Below, piece after piece: positions 39,641 to 52,127 of a stretch of DNA of 64,000 nt. The DNA comes from Nymphaea colorata (taxonomy: Eukaryota; Streptophyta; Magnoliopsida; Nymphaeales; Nymphaeaceae). Both the position numbers and the translations under genes were made by a program. The stretch is from positions 18,057,716 to 18,121,715 of the forward strand of contig NC_045144.1 of NCBI RefSeq assembly GCF_008831285.2, in the 5' to 3' direction. Numbering within the stretch: position 1 is the stretch's first letter; each line of letters opens with the position of its first letter. The notes below the pieces were generated by a model, which searched no databases, had not been told where the DNA came from, and saw nothing but the letters and a program-made list of their open reading frames with translations.

Positions 39641-40244
39641 TTTATGAATCTTACATAATTTTGGGCTAAATATATAGAATAATACGTTACTATTTTCATT
39701 ATCAAACAACCATTTAAAGTGTGTTTTTATGTTTATAAACAGCATAATTGTAGAATTTTCAGGTTTTCAGAAAAATGGAAGAGGTGCTCAAGTGTTAGAA
39801 AATTATTTTGGAATTCAAGGGTCATTTAAGAATTGAACCGAAATAACTTTCTAGAGAAAAGTTGTTGTCATGGGCCCATAAGGCATCTTTGAATGTGGAT
39901 CTTAAATGCATTGATGTGTCAAAGCACATGACAAAGGATGCACATCCAAAATATATGATTTATAAAACCAATTACAATTGGATTTATGTAAGATCCATAC
40001 TTTATTATTTCAAATAAGTGATAGAGTTAGTAACCTTTTAATGAAGGGCAGTAATTCAAAAAATCTTAGACCCTTCAATTAAATAATATAAAGATTGAGA
40101 AACACTAAGCAAATGATTTAGGAAAGCCAAATATATGAATAATTAGCTGATTGGAGAAAGCCAATATCTAAGTAAATGCTTTTTGTAGAACCCTGTGGAC
40201 AACTATCCATGCAAACACAAGTGTGTCTCTGCCATTGTGTTAAG

Positions 40245-40429
40245 CAGGGGCGGAGCCCAGGAGGGGCCGCATGGGCCCTGGCCCTACCTCAATTTTTTTT
40301 AAATTTACATTACATTTAAAAAATTACACTCATTTTATATAAAAATTTGAATAATGATATTTCGGGCCCAATGAAAATTTAAAAACTTTAATTCAGCCCC
40401 CCTCGTGAAAAATTTTGACTTCGCCCCTG
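40245..40429 (+). mobile_element. hAT-type MITE with 8-bp target duplication (185 bp)
   Basis: Flanked by the perfect direct repeat GTGTTAAG at 40237-40244 and 40430-40437. The ends are inverted repeats: CAGGGGCGGAG at the left and, read inward, CAGGGGCGAAG at the right. The interior is AT-rich and noncoding. An 8-bp duplication and CAGGGG-type termini are hallmarks of nonautonomous hAT elements. Confidence 0.85.
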
Positions 40430-41165
40430 GTGTTAAGGTTTGATGATCCAAATCATACGAGATTTGAGAGAACAATATTTATCATTCACAGATCTCGAAA
40501 TCCTTGTTTGAGGTAATCCAGTGGTCCTCAATATGATAAAATAGCTGGAGACAACACATTCGAGTAAAAATTCACCGCATTTGTTTGGGAAAGTATAGAC
40601 ATATCCCAAAACAAAGTGAATTTTTTCCTGGAGACACCTAATCGCATGAGCCTTTTGCTCATCCCAGACATGCACCCATTCTTCGCTATACTTGAAGCTA
40701 ATTACTTTCACAGCAATTATTATCAGATCACATGCTTCTCTTGTTTGGTTTGTGTTGCACTAGTTTTTCTGCAATGTTGCGATAAATAATCTCGAGGACG
40801 AATGTCATCTTGCCGATTAGTATAACGCGCAAAATTTCACGTTAGTCCATCGCAGAGAAGAAAAAAGAATCCGATGATCTTACCCTGCAATATTGTGGAA
40901 AGATTTCATCTTCTTGGTGCTAATGACATGTGGGGATGCAAATGGATTTGATTTCTTTCATTTTCCTGTACATATTCAACTAATTCTCATGTATATGGTT
41001 CCTAAAGAAATATCTGAATGTATATTGGATCTATTCACAACTCCCATGGAAAATTTTAAGATTTTCAGATCCAAATCCATTTGGATCTGAATCTAAGCCT
41101 AAGCTAATTTAAACTTGTTGTCTCTAAAAGCGAAAGACCACAACTCAGTGACCGAGCTATAATTT

Positions 41166-41396
41166 TTTTTTATGGATGGTTTTTTTTTAATGGTGAGTGG
41201 TTCATTCCACTGCCCCTAAACCCCCTCCTCTGTGGCTGCCCTTTTGGGTTTCATAAAGCATGCTTCAGGACCTTTTATGGTCTAGAGGTAGAGCATACTG
41301 TGATGCGATAGTGGTCACTCCAAAATTCGAATACGAGTTGTTAGAAGAGTTTGACCACCTTGCCGCCCAGTACGCTACCACCCTTAAGGTAAGTGA
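41166..41396 (+). repeat. Dispersed repeat, copy B
   Basis: Diverged relative of 37870-38041: a T-run, AATGGTGAGTGGTTCATTCC, ACTGCCCCTAAA, GCATGCTTCAGGACCTTTTATGG and GACCACCTTGCCGCCCAGTA in the same order, with an extra stretch in the middle. Confidence 0.7.
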
Positions 41397-41829
41397 TTTT
41401 AAGTAGAGTGTGAATATTTATTGGGAGAAGACCACTGTTTATAAAAAAGGCCATTTAAAAGAAAATAGAAGTTAAAAAAAAGCTGCAGCCGTCTAAATTA
41501 AAAACGATGAAGGTTTGTTCATCTACTGATAGAAACGTATTGAGTTTTTAACTTTCGTATCAAATATAATTGCTATTTTAAAACATACAGTTGCACTAAG
41601 AATACATATAAAATTAATGCTTCCACCACAATGGCTAGGTTAAGCGAGCAAAGTTCCTATGTCTGAGAATCTTACAAAAAAAGTGCATGATTTTCGGTGA
41701 AATAACAAAACTGTGCACAAGTTAAACAAAAAAAATTCCAGCTAACCTATCTTGTGTAAAACATGTAAGTCTCGTGTTTGAGGCTTGAAATGACAAAAAT
41801 ACTTTTAGGTCCAAGGAGATCCCACATCA

Positions 41830-41959
41830 ATGATAATAAATTTTAAAAAATTTTACTTGTCCTATATAAAAATTTTGAAAATTGATATTTTGGTCTATGT
41901 CAAAATTTAAAAACTTTTAATTCGGTCCCCTCATAAAAAATTTCTGGCTCCGGCCCTAG
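41830..41959 (+). mobile_element. Decayed relative of the hAT-type MITE
   Basis: Shares with 40245-40429 the run CCTATATAAAAATTTTGAAAA, TGATATTT.GG, AAAATTTAAAAACTTTTAATTC, CCCCTC and the end TCTGGCTCCGGCCCTAG. The left terminus is not recognisable, so it is truncated or eroded. Confidence 0.6.
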
Positions 41960-44900
41960 GAAGGTCTAACCTCAAAACCACATGGCTCAATCCACGGTGA
42001 TCCGAGATTACCGCACATAGGTTCACGGTAACCAAATACGAGCTTAAACATATAATCAAGTACATTTAAACCCGGATCCAATTACTAGTCCTTGTTTTGT
42101 TGGTAAAATATGTCTAAATGGGTCTGGATTGGGCTGGATATCGATTTAACCCGACTGGTTCACGTCCACACCAACAATGCCGAGGATGCAAATGGGTCCG
42201 AATATGTAATGTAGCTTATCCTAGAAAAGTCCATGTTGTTAAGCAGAGAACGGATCCTTTGACCCCATCTCCAATTTAGTCGGCTGTCCTAAACCCGACC
42301 CATTTAAATCTTACTTCTCAAATGTTATTAGGTTTTGTCATTATTTGCTATATGGATCCTCAGATCCAATTTCTGATTTAGTAATCTATCCCCAATCCGA
42401 CCCGTTTCAAACCTACGGTTGAGTGCCACCGCAGTAAAATAGTACATTTTTCTATCTTTTTGATGCTCTTGTGCACATCAACATTTTAACTCGCGAAAGA
42501 CCATGTGACTCCTTTTATTTTTTTATATATTTGAAAAATCTTTTATTTTTTTATATATTTGACAAATCACATATCTTGTACAAAAGAGAAAAGAAGTAAT
42601 GGGCAGTCACTTTTTTGACTAGAAGCTCTTTCAAACTTTACTTTTGTCCCGATGTTGCAATATATATATATATATATATATGGCCTCTCACAACACATCA
42701 TCTAATGCAATTATGATGCAATGCATTGGGCGGTCGTGATTAGACAAACCTCGAAATGTCGAGAGGATTTCATCTTCTATATATATATATGTAGATGATT
42801 GGTAGATACCTGACCACTTGGGTAAGAAATGAAAACATGACCTCTTCAATTTGTATTAAAAGTGTTTTAAACGAAATATAAACATTATACTCTGTTGATA
42901 AACACTAATTTAATATAATTCATGTTTCATTTTAAGTCTTTTTTTTTTTAAAAAAAAGAAAACTTTCTACTACCAAAAATTTTGATGTTATAGAGCCATT
43001 CATTTTTTATTATTAAATAAACCTTATTTAAGTAAGAAAACGATTGACTTAAAATATGTTTCTCACTAGCCCTTAAGATCATATCTATAATGCTAGATTG
43101 TAAAATAATTATTTTAACTATTAATTTTAATTAATATGGTTTTTTTTCTTTTATCCAAGTGGTCTGGTTTTTACCAATTTTCTTTTACATATATACAAAG
43201 AGAGAGAGAGAGAGAGAGAAATGGCACAATCACCGTCTAAGCTGGCCTTTGAAGTTTGTATAAAACAACAAAGTCATTCAATCGCTGCATTCTAGTCCAT
43301 TTTATTTTGATTTGTTTTGTTTTATTTTGTTTTGTTGCGATTTCATGAACTTTTGTCCCTTGGAAACCTTACATGAGAAATGGCCAAATCAGAACCTGAT
43401 GTATGAAGTACCATATTTCACCATTCTTCATCAATTTTTACAACTTGTTATATATAAATGATAGTTATGATCCACAATTTTCATGTCTGATATGCTTTGA
43501 ATGAGTGAAGGCTTTACCAGTTATCGTGTATTCTTTCTAAGTTTTATTATTATTTTTTTCTTTTTTAAATGCAAAAGCAAAGACTTGGTCAGAAAACATA
43601 TTTGCTCGCTCAAGCACATGAATACTTAGTTTTTGCTTTTTTAATGCGCCAAACTGAAAAAAAGTAGTTTGCTTTTGAAACAACGAAACTTGTTGTAGAG
43701 TTTCTCCCTAAAGCTCCTAAAAATTTAGTGATAATAAAAAATATATATAACTTTTCAATATTAGTGCATATATGCCTATGTTTTTTTCTTCCAAAAACTA
43801 AAAAAGTCCATAAGAAAATGGAAAACAATGGTTTATATTGATTGAATCTAAATTCCAATATAGAAGTTTTCGGATTTGGGTGGTCTTATGATGCAACATT
43901 CATCTCCAGTGTTACACATGCCATTGTTGGTAGTCCAAAAAAGTAACATCAATGAAAACTGAGGACACACCAACAACACGTCATTCAACTCGACCAGTTA
44001 TGCTATGTTTCTCAGAGCAACTCCAATAATGGTGTTTTTTTTTTAAAACTCACATGAATTTCTTATCAAAATAAAAAAAAAAACTGAACATAGTTTCATT
44101 TTATATTTGAATCTTGAATCGAATCCGATTGAGAGTCGGACTCAGCAGTGTTTAATGGACGGAACAATGCAAACTTACTAACTTAGGTGTGTTTAAACAA
44201 TATAAAAAAAGTTGATTGTGTTTCTTGATATTTGCAAGTCTTTAGGTGTATTTTTAAAAATTGATCTGAAAAACAACGCCTACGCAGTCACTCAACTTGG
44301 CTTCATTAATGCGCTTAACTGAAAAAACAAAAGTTGTTACATCCAACAAGGACTTCAATGAAATATGAGAACAACAGCAAAACTAGAGAAATAGTTTTCA
44401 GGGGCATAACATAACTGGTTGGGTCGACAAAGTTAAGGAAAACTCGATTATTAATTTGATTCCTGCAAGTATCACTCTTCTGGATTACAAATGGTGACAG
44501 TGCGGCAATATAATTGACTAATGTACCATGGGTCGGCACAGGTACAAAGGCAGCCCTATACTCTTAGGTGTAGAAGAAAGGATTCAGGGTTTCGACCCTT
44601 CTTTAGACGGCTTTCTTATTCTTATGAATACATACTATGACCCGAGAAAGGGGAGTACCCTTAGAGTTTTATATTGATTAACAATTAACAATGTCTCTCT
44701 CGCCCGAGGGTGTAGTTTCCTCGAGTAGAAAACGAAAAAAAAAAAATTGAGATGTATCAAAAGTTGAATGGTTATGTTAAGTGAAAGTCTGCTTATTGAG
44801 ATGAACTTATGGAGCAGCAAAGCTACATATAAGAATTGCCCACGCCAGCAACAAAATTTTTATTTATGTTTACATATTTTTACATAGATGTATTATAATT

Positions 44901-45760
44901 ATTTATTTATTTATATATGTTGTGTTCTTTTAAAAATTAGAATTTCTACAATAGTACCCCATAACCAAAAAATTTGTGGCTTCGTCACTGATTGAATCAA
45001 ATCCTTTTTATTCGACTCAACGAACATGGATGACATATTTTTTCTACTTTTTTAAAGCTTTACCCAAATTATATTTTTACATTTTGATCTCATTCACATC
45101 CGGCTCTGATTTTGAATTTGATTGTTGCTTCAATCTATTTTATAATCTTGCTTGCCGTGGGATGAGTGCGTTTCATTGCTCCAAATTCATATTGAAGCCT
45201 CTATCTTAAATCGACAACTCTAGCAAACTATAGAATTAAAAGGAGTCGTGCATTTAATATTCGTGTGGACGTTGGTAATGAGGACAAGGATATGAAATCC
45301 CCTCATATGTTTGATTTATGGAGGAATTAAGGGCACTCTCGGGCTATGTTAGTCTGGGATATGATATGTGAGGCGGATCGAAAATCCATATTAGGTGGAA
45401 AATCTATTGCGGAAGCAAACAGTGGATTTCAACGATATAAAAACTATGGATTTATAGTCTGAAGCGAGGAATCGTGCTACATATTCATGGTCTTCAGATC
45501 TCGAAGAATCTGTGGAAGCTTTGAATCTCATATCATAAGTCATCAAACATGGGTTCAACGTATCTCTTATACCATAAAATTTTAAGTTGCAAACATTAAA
45601 AATTAATGTTCTAAATCATATAAAAAAGTCAATTATTGTAAAAAACGAAGGATTTGAAACCTTGAAATGTGAAATTCCAAAATATTATATTAGAAGTAAG
45701 ATTAAAAGTAATCAAACACCCTAAAAAGGTTGAGTAGGGAAAGAGAGAAAACCATGACAG

Positions 45761-47687
45761 GTGACAACCAATTACTTAGGTGGTCAGAGCACGGCCGTGG
45801 CCGACAGGACCAAGGGACCACCGACCGGTCAAGCGAGGACTAAGGAGGTCCGAGGGCGGGCTCGGGCTCGAGCCAAGGATCCGAGGGTCGGCGCGAGTGG
45901 GTCCCGACCCTGGCCGCCTCCCGAGCATCTATATTATCCACAACCCTCTCCGCCTTCCTCTCTCTGAGGTAGGAAGTAGAAAGCGAGGTCGAGGGCAGAC
46001 GACGCCTGGGTTCATTGCCCTCTCTCTCTCTCTCTCACTGGCGCAGGGGATTGGGCTACGGGATCGTCTCTCTGCTGTGAGGGTTCCGGCCTTTTCCGAA
46101 GCTTTTGTTTTTGTAATGGTTTAGCTTTAAAGTGATCGAATTAATTTTCAGTACGTGAGTATAGAATTTTTGGCTTTGTTTTTCCTTTCACTTTGATCTC
46201 GAATAATGAAGTTTATGCTGTGTAGCTGCTGTTTTCTCTTCGTGCCTTTGTTCTTTCGTAGTTGGGCAGCCCTAATTTTGCTGGAGGTAGTGGTTGCTTT
46301 CGAGGTTTTGTTTTTAAACGAGTATGAAACCGTCTAGATTTTATGGTCAAATCATGTATGGTGTACCCTTTTCTCGAACATGCATTTTTGTTTTTTTTTT
46401 TTCTGGAGGGATGGTTAATGTGTTGGAGGAGCTTCAAGGTGTCTTTTTTTTAGACTGAGCTTGTAGCGATAAGACGATTGCAGTTCCAATTGGGGAATTC
46501 TTTAGTGTACTGATGGTAGTTTTATATGGTAAGAGTCGTTAAAAGGATTCCGTTTTGATCATGTCTTTAATGGTGGAATTCTTCTTCTAATTTCTAAGAG
46601 TGTCAACTTTTTCTACTGAGCTTGTCTTCTGTTTCTGAAAATCACGAGATTGCTTTGCAAATTCTTAGTTTTTTTGTAATTTTTGCTATGAAAATGGTAT
46701 AGTGTTTTCATTTTATCATAGTGCAACTTCAATTTTCCCCTTGTTGTGTTTCTGTGAACCTTCGATGGTAACCGCCTCCTGCTTTGGTGGTGTGGAGCTG
46801 TCTTTGTAATATGTTCTCTTTCGAGCCTGTATGTTGAAAGTACCAAAGATTGTTGTCTACAACAAGCTTGTCGCGTCATCGTTCATCACTGCTTAAAGAG
46901 ATTTTTTTTTTGTTAGTAAAAAAAAAAAAAAGTACTGCCCTTTGTCTATTTTTTGTTTAAAAAAAAAAACACATTCTGTTGACTAGTTGCATGTAACTGG
47001 TTTGGAATTCTCTTGATAATTAATGCTGTGATCCTCAGTCAAATTCTTTGTTTCTGATATATTATGTTCTCTATATGCCGTCCTCACGCTAATAGTGGTT
47101 GGTGATGGAAATTGCATGCCATTTTATCTTTTTTAAGCTTATAAGTAGGATGGTTCATTAAGTTGTGGACGGGTATTAAAGTCTGAGAGGGTGTAGGTAA
47201 AGGGGAAAATGTGAACTGGAAAGTTTTCTTTCCTAGGAAAAAGAAGTTGGTTTTACAATAACTTTCACGTATGTCGTCCTGTTCTCGGTTGATGCAAATC
47301 CACCCCACTATTTTGTGATGCCACTCCAGGCAGCTAGTTTGCTTTCACAATAAAGCCACTGACCTTCATATTAATCCTCTTTCCAAGCAATTGGATGTTA
47401 AAGAAACTGATTTATGTCCTTTTGGACTTGTAAGTGAGTATCATGTAAGCTCAAGGCTTATATTTAATGAGTTTTCTTTCTTCGGAGCTTTTACTAAGAT
47501 TTGCCATGCTTGTGATGATAAATGCATGTTAGAGTTGTTATATCATCATCTGCAGCTATCTTTGGCTTTTAATTTTGTTTCATTGCCTCAAAACAATCCA
47601 TCTGCATTCTCATCTTCATCTTCTGATTCATACAGGTGGTTAACTTTCGTCTGTTGGGCTACATAGTCTGTCATTGTTGGCTGCAAT
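45761..47687 (+). promoter_or_regulatory. ClpC promoter and 5' leader with a probable leader intron
   Basis: The only GC-rich block upstream of ClpC lies at 45780-46080 and holds GTGGGTCCCG (45897-45906, TCP-type) and a (CT)n run at about 46019-46036, as expected of a plant promoter and leader. AT-rich, T-rich DNA then runs to a good acceptor, TTCATACAG|GTGG (about 47636), 51 bp before the ATG. A 5' leader intron of about 1.6 kb is therefore likely. A possible donor is GAG|GTAGGA near 45967, but its position is uncertain. Confidence 0.45.
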
Positions 47688-50600
47688 ATGGCTGGGGCGA
47701 TTGTGCAGTATTCAATTCTCTCTGCCGGTGTTGGGAGCAAAAATAATGTGCAACCTCAGAAATCTGGAAAATCAAGGAGGCCTGTCAGGATGATGGGAGG
47801 AATACAGGCAAGCAGCCCAGGCTTGCGAGCCTTCAAAGGTTTACGTGGTGCTAACTCTCTGGATATGCTTTTGAAAACTGGCAAAGATTTTCATGCAACT
47901 GTAGCATCTTCCATTTGTGTTCCACGTGGAAAGGCCAGCAGAGGAGTTGCTGTGGCTATGTTTGAGCGTTTTACTGAAAAAGCTATAAAGGTTATTATGC
48001 TTGCACAAGAAGAAGCAAGACGCCTTGGCCACAACTTTGTTGGTACAGAACAGATTTTGTTAGGTCTTATCGGTGAAGGGACAGGTATTGCAGCCAAAGT
48101 TCTAAAGTCCATGGGTATTAGTCTAAAGGATGCCAGGGTTGAAGTTGAAAAAATTATTGGAAGAGGCAGTGGCTTTGTTGCTGTGGAAATACCATTTACC
48201 CCTCGTGCAAAGCGTGTTCTGGAATTGTCTCTGGAGGAAGCTCGCCAACTTGGTAAGCTAGTAGGTTCTTATTTATTTTGAAGTGAGCTCATTTATAACA
48301 GATGCACTCATATGATATATCATTATTATTGCACAGGTAACCGAATTAAGTTGATTGTCTAATTGCAGGTCATAACTATATTGGATCAGAACACTTACTT
48401 TTAGGATTGCTTCGTGAAGGGGAAGGTGTTGCTGCTCGTGTTCTTGAGAATCTGGGAGCTGATCCCAGCAATATCCGCACTCAGGCAAGGCTGATTGATT
48501 GCCTTTTCACTCTTTTCCACAATTCATGGTTTGTATTTTTCAGTTTTTCCATCTTGGTGGTCACAATTTGTGGCTTCCAGTCAGATGAATTTGAACCTGA
48601 ACACAGTTGTATCATACATGAGTGCTTGTTTCGCCATTTCACATTCACAGTAGATTTTGTAAGAGATGTAAATTTGCACATTCTTGTATAATGAACCCTC
48701 TCACTGGTCACAAACACTTAAAATATTGCATCATATTGAATACATGCTGTCCTGCTTGATGGCCATACTGTATCTCTTTATCATCCTGCAGAACTGTGGC
48801 TTACTCTGCTCATTTATGTGATTCCTCAAATTCCTTCCATCAATAGGTTATTCGTATGGTTGGAGAAAGCACTGAAGCTGTTGGTGCTGGTGTTGGAGGG
48901 GGAAGCAGTGGCCAGAAGATGCCAACGCTGGAGGAGTATGGCACAAATTTGACAAAACTAGCAGAAGAGGTACTTATTTTATGGAGTATTTGCTGGTAAT
49001 TGTGAACTTTCAATAGTTTATCAACATTCATGTGTCAATCACTTACTTTTCAGGGAAAATTAGATCCTGTAGTTGGAAGGCAGGCTCAGATTGAGCGAGT
49101 TACTCAGATACTGGGTCGGCGAACAAAGAACAACCCCTGCCTTATCGGGGAACCAGGTGTTGGAAAGACTGCAATTGCGGAAGGCCTTGCCCAACGAATT
49201 GCAAGTGGAGATGTACCTGAAACCATTGAGGGGAAAAAGGTCAGGCTACTGTTAATCATAAATTAAATGTCAATTAGTTTGCAGCCCAAATGGTGAAAGG
49301 CAAGCTCATGAAATGCTGATTACTGAATAATATAAAGAGGTCCCCTGCTTTAAAGTAGTTGCCTATTGTTGAATTCCTTTTCTGGTTGCATTATCTAGAA
49401 ATGTAGAATTGGCTCTGATCTCGAACTAGCAACGTGCGAAATAAAAGTTGTATTTCAGATATTCATCCTCCCACTTCTGGTTGAAATGCAGGTGATTACC
49501 CTTGATATGGGTCTTCTTGTTGCTGGCACAAAATACCGTGGAGAATTTGAAGAAAGACTGAAGAAGCTGATGGAGGAAATTAAGCAGAGCGATGAGATCA
49601 TTCTTTTCATCGATGAAGTGCATACCCTCATTGGGGCAGGTGCAGCTGAGGGAGCAATAGATGCTGCAAATATTCTCAAACCAGCTCTTGCAAGGGGTGA
49701 ACTTCAGGTGATTTAACTTTAGATAATGTGCAAGTGGCTGTCACATTCGTAATGTGCTTCATGTATTAGTACACCTGTGATTTAACTTCTGATTCTTTAA
49801 GACATGATTGATTCTGTCTCTATGTGCTCTTACGGATAGGGTTTTCTATTAGTGACACCATTTCCTCTTGCATATGCAGTGTATTGGTGCTACAACACTA
49901 GATGAGTATAGGAAACACATTGAGAAAGACCCTGCTCTGGAAAGGCGGTTTCAGCCTGTGAAAGTACCAGAACCAACTGTGGATGAAACAATTCTAATTC
50001 TCAGAGGTCTTCGGGAACGTTACGAGATTCATCATAAACTTCGTTATACTGATGAGGCTCTTGTTGCTGCAGCACAACTTTCACACCAGTACATCAGGTG
50101 GGTGATGGTGAGAGCTTTACCATTAATGTCACGGTAACCTGCCTTAATTTTGTTTCTGGGGTCAACAAAAGCTATCTGCCTTTGTTATTTACAGCTTAGC
50201 AGGTCAGAATTCAGATAACTTCTTCAGAAGTTGGAAAGTTCTTGAGAATACTCCGGATAGTTTTTCAAAGAAAGGTTAAATTACAGACTGTTTCAAAAGG
50301 GGCTTTAGATATGCTGGATGTTAACATAAATTTTGCCTTCATTCCCAAGTTTACTGCTCTAAGCCTCTAACCATGATGTAGTTTTGCATTTTATTCTTCA
50401 TCCGCCATCTTCATCTTTTCCTGACCAACTATGATAAATTGCAGTGATCGTTTCCTTCCTGATAAAGCAATTGACTTGGTTGATGAAGCTGGTTCTCGTG
50501 TCCGGCTTCGCCATGCACAGGTTTAGCTTCTTATCATTTTGTTCTCTTAGTCTTTTTTGCAAAATCTTGACCATCCATCTAATGAAGTGTTTCTGTGTCT

Positions 50601-52127
50601 CGATACAGCTTCCTGAGGAGGCCAAGGAGCTTGATAAAGAGCTCAGGCAAATCACCAAGGAGAAAAATGAAGCTGTCCGTAGTCAGGATTTTGAGAAGGT
50701 ATTTCACGTTTGAGAATTCATTTGTTATGTGTTTTGCCAAAGAGTTAGGAGCAAATGAGTCTTTGAAATGTCATTTGTTACATGAAACCATGTTATGAGC
50801 AATCTTAAGTTCTCTGGGTTAGCGAATAATATGCACACAGACATGCCTCTTTGCAGATGCAGAGAGTTCATTGATGTTCTACATTTAGCCATGTTTGTTT
50901 TGCTTTACGAAGCATGACAGCATTTTTTTTTTAATTTCTTATATATAGGCAGGGGAACTGCGTGATCGTGAGATGGAGCTGAAGGCACAGATTACAGCCC
51001 TTACAGAAAAAGGAAAAGAGAAGTCAAAAGCGGAGAGTGAGGCTGGTGATGTTGGTCCTGTAGTAACTGAAGCTGACATACAGCACATAGTGTCTTCATG
51101 GACTGGAATCCCCGTGGAAAAGGTATCCAGCGATGAGTCTGACCGGCTTCTTAAGATGGAGGAGACACTGCATAAGAGGGTGATTGGTCAAGATGAAGCT
51201 GTCAAGGCTATCAGCCGTGCAATCCGGCGAGCTCGGGTTGGTCTCAAGAATCCTAACCGTCCGATTGCTAGCTTCATATTCTCTGGCCCCACGGGAGTTG
51301 GGAAATCTGAACTTGCAAAGTCTTTGGCAGCGTACTACTTTGGATCAGAAGAAGCTATGATTCGTCTTGATATGAGTGAGTTCATGGAGAGGCATACCGT
51401 TTCTAAGCTCATCGGTTCACCCCCAGGTTATGTTGGTTATACAGAAGGTGGCCAGCTTACTGAAGCTGTGAGGAGACGGCCTTATACTGTTGTTCTCTTT
51501 GATGAGATTGAAAAGGCACATCCGGATGTGTTCAATATGATGCTTCAGATACTAGAAGATGGTCGTTTAACAGACAGCAAAGGGAGAACGGTGGACTTCA
51601 AGAACACTCTTCTGATAATGACATCAAATGTTGGCAGCAGCGTGATTGAGAAAGGTGGTCGCAGAATCGGGTTCGACCTTGACTATGATGAGAAGGACAG
51701 CAGCTACAACAGGATTAAGAGCTTGGTCACTGAGGAGCTCAAGCAATACTTCCGGCCAGAATTCTTGAACAGGTTGGATGAAATGATAGTTTTCCGGCAA
51801 TTAACCAAGGCTGAGGTAAAGGAAATTGCAGACATAATGCTAAAGGAGGTGTTTGAACGTCTTAAGGCAAAAGAAATTGAGCTTCAGGTGACAGAGAGGT
51901 TTAGGGATCGGGTTGTTGATGAAGGCTACAATCCAAGTTATGGAGCAAGACCCTTGAGGAGGGCAATTATGCGGCTGTTAGAAGACAGCTTAGCAGAGAG
52001 GATGCTTGCCGGTGAGATCAAGGAAGGTGATTCTGCCATTGTCGATGTGGATTCTGATGGAAATGTGACGGTTCTCAATGGAACAAGCGGCGTGGCTGAG
52101 CCTTTGTCTCCAGCTCTCTCTGTGTAA
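47688..52127 (+). CDS. CLPC: Chloroplast Hsp100 chaperone ClpC (922 aa)
   Basis: Coding exons: 47688-48252, 48369-48484, 48847-48969, 49054-49239, 49492-49707, 49880-50097, 50445-50520, 50609-50698, 50949-52127 (2769 nt, stop TAA). The first 90 or so residues are a plastid transit peptide. Then come a double Clp-N domain ([20 protein letters not shown]), AAA-1 with Walker A GEPGVGKT (300-307) and Walker B FIDE (Asp371-Glu372), and a UVR-type coiled coil near 501-545. AAA-2 has Walker A GPTGVGKS (643-650), pore loop GYVG (690-693), Walker B FDE (715-716) and the ClpP-docking loop RIGF (769-772). ClpC feeds unfolded proteins to the stromal ClpPR protease and works at the inner-envelope TIC import site. 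The length matches Arabidopsis CLPC1 (929 aa). The intron after exon 2 uses a GC donor. All family motifs are intact. Confidence 0.97.
48485..48846 (+). other. GC-AG intron in ClpC
   Basis: The exon before it ends ...CGC ACT CAG and the intron starts GCAAGG. The next exon starts GTT ATT CGT ATG, giving the conserved NIRTQVIRMVGE sequence of ClpC. No GT donor restores this join. CAG|GCAAG is the classic strong GC donor context. Confidence 0.9.

Larger units (their letters stand above)
33605..45760. other. Gene-poor region of about 12 kb
   Basis: The first 500 bp, including a GA run at 34049-34080, likely hold the AGD3-like leader and promoter. Beyond it are an isolated GC-rich block (35040-35480), tandem repeats at 36896-37080 and 39117-39640, a hAT-type MITE at 40245-40429, its relative near 41830-41959, and a repeat pair at 37870 and 41166. 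The stretch 42040-42420 is rich in GACCC and GGATC words seen in decayed plant repeats. No coding gene was recognised. Confidence 0.55.

Noticed and set aside
42040-42420. GACCC/GGATC-rich tract as a retrotransposon
   Set aside because: No terminal repeats, primer-binding site or coding remnant was found; only decayed-repeat composition can be stated.
49073-49255. Out-of-frame 60-residue frame inside ClpC exon 4
   Set aside because: Shadow of the real exon encoding the Walker A of AAA-1.
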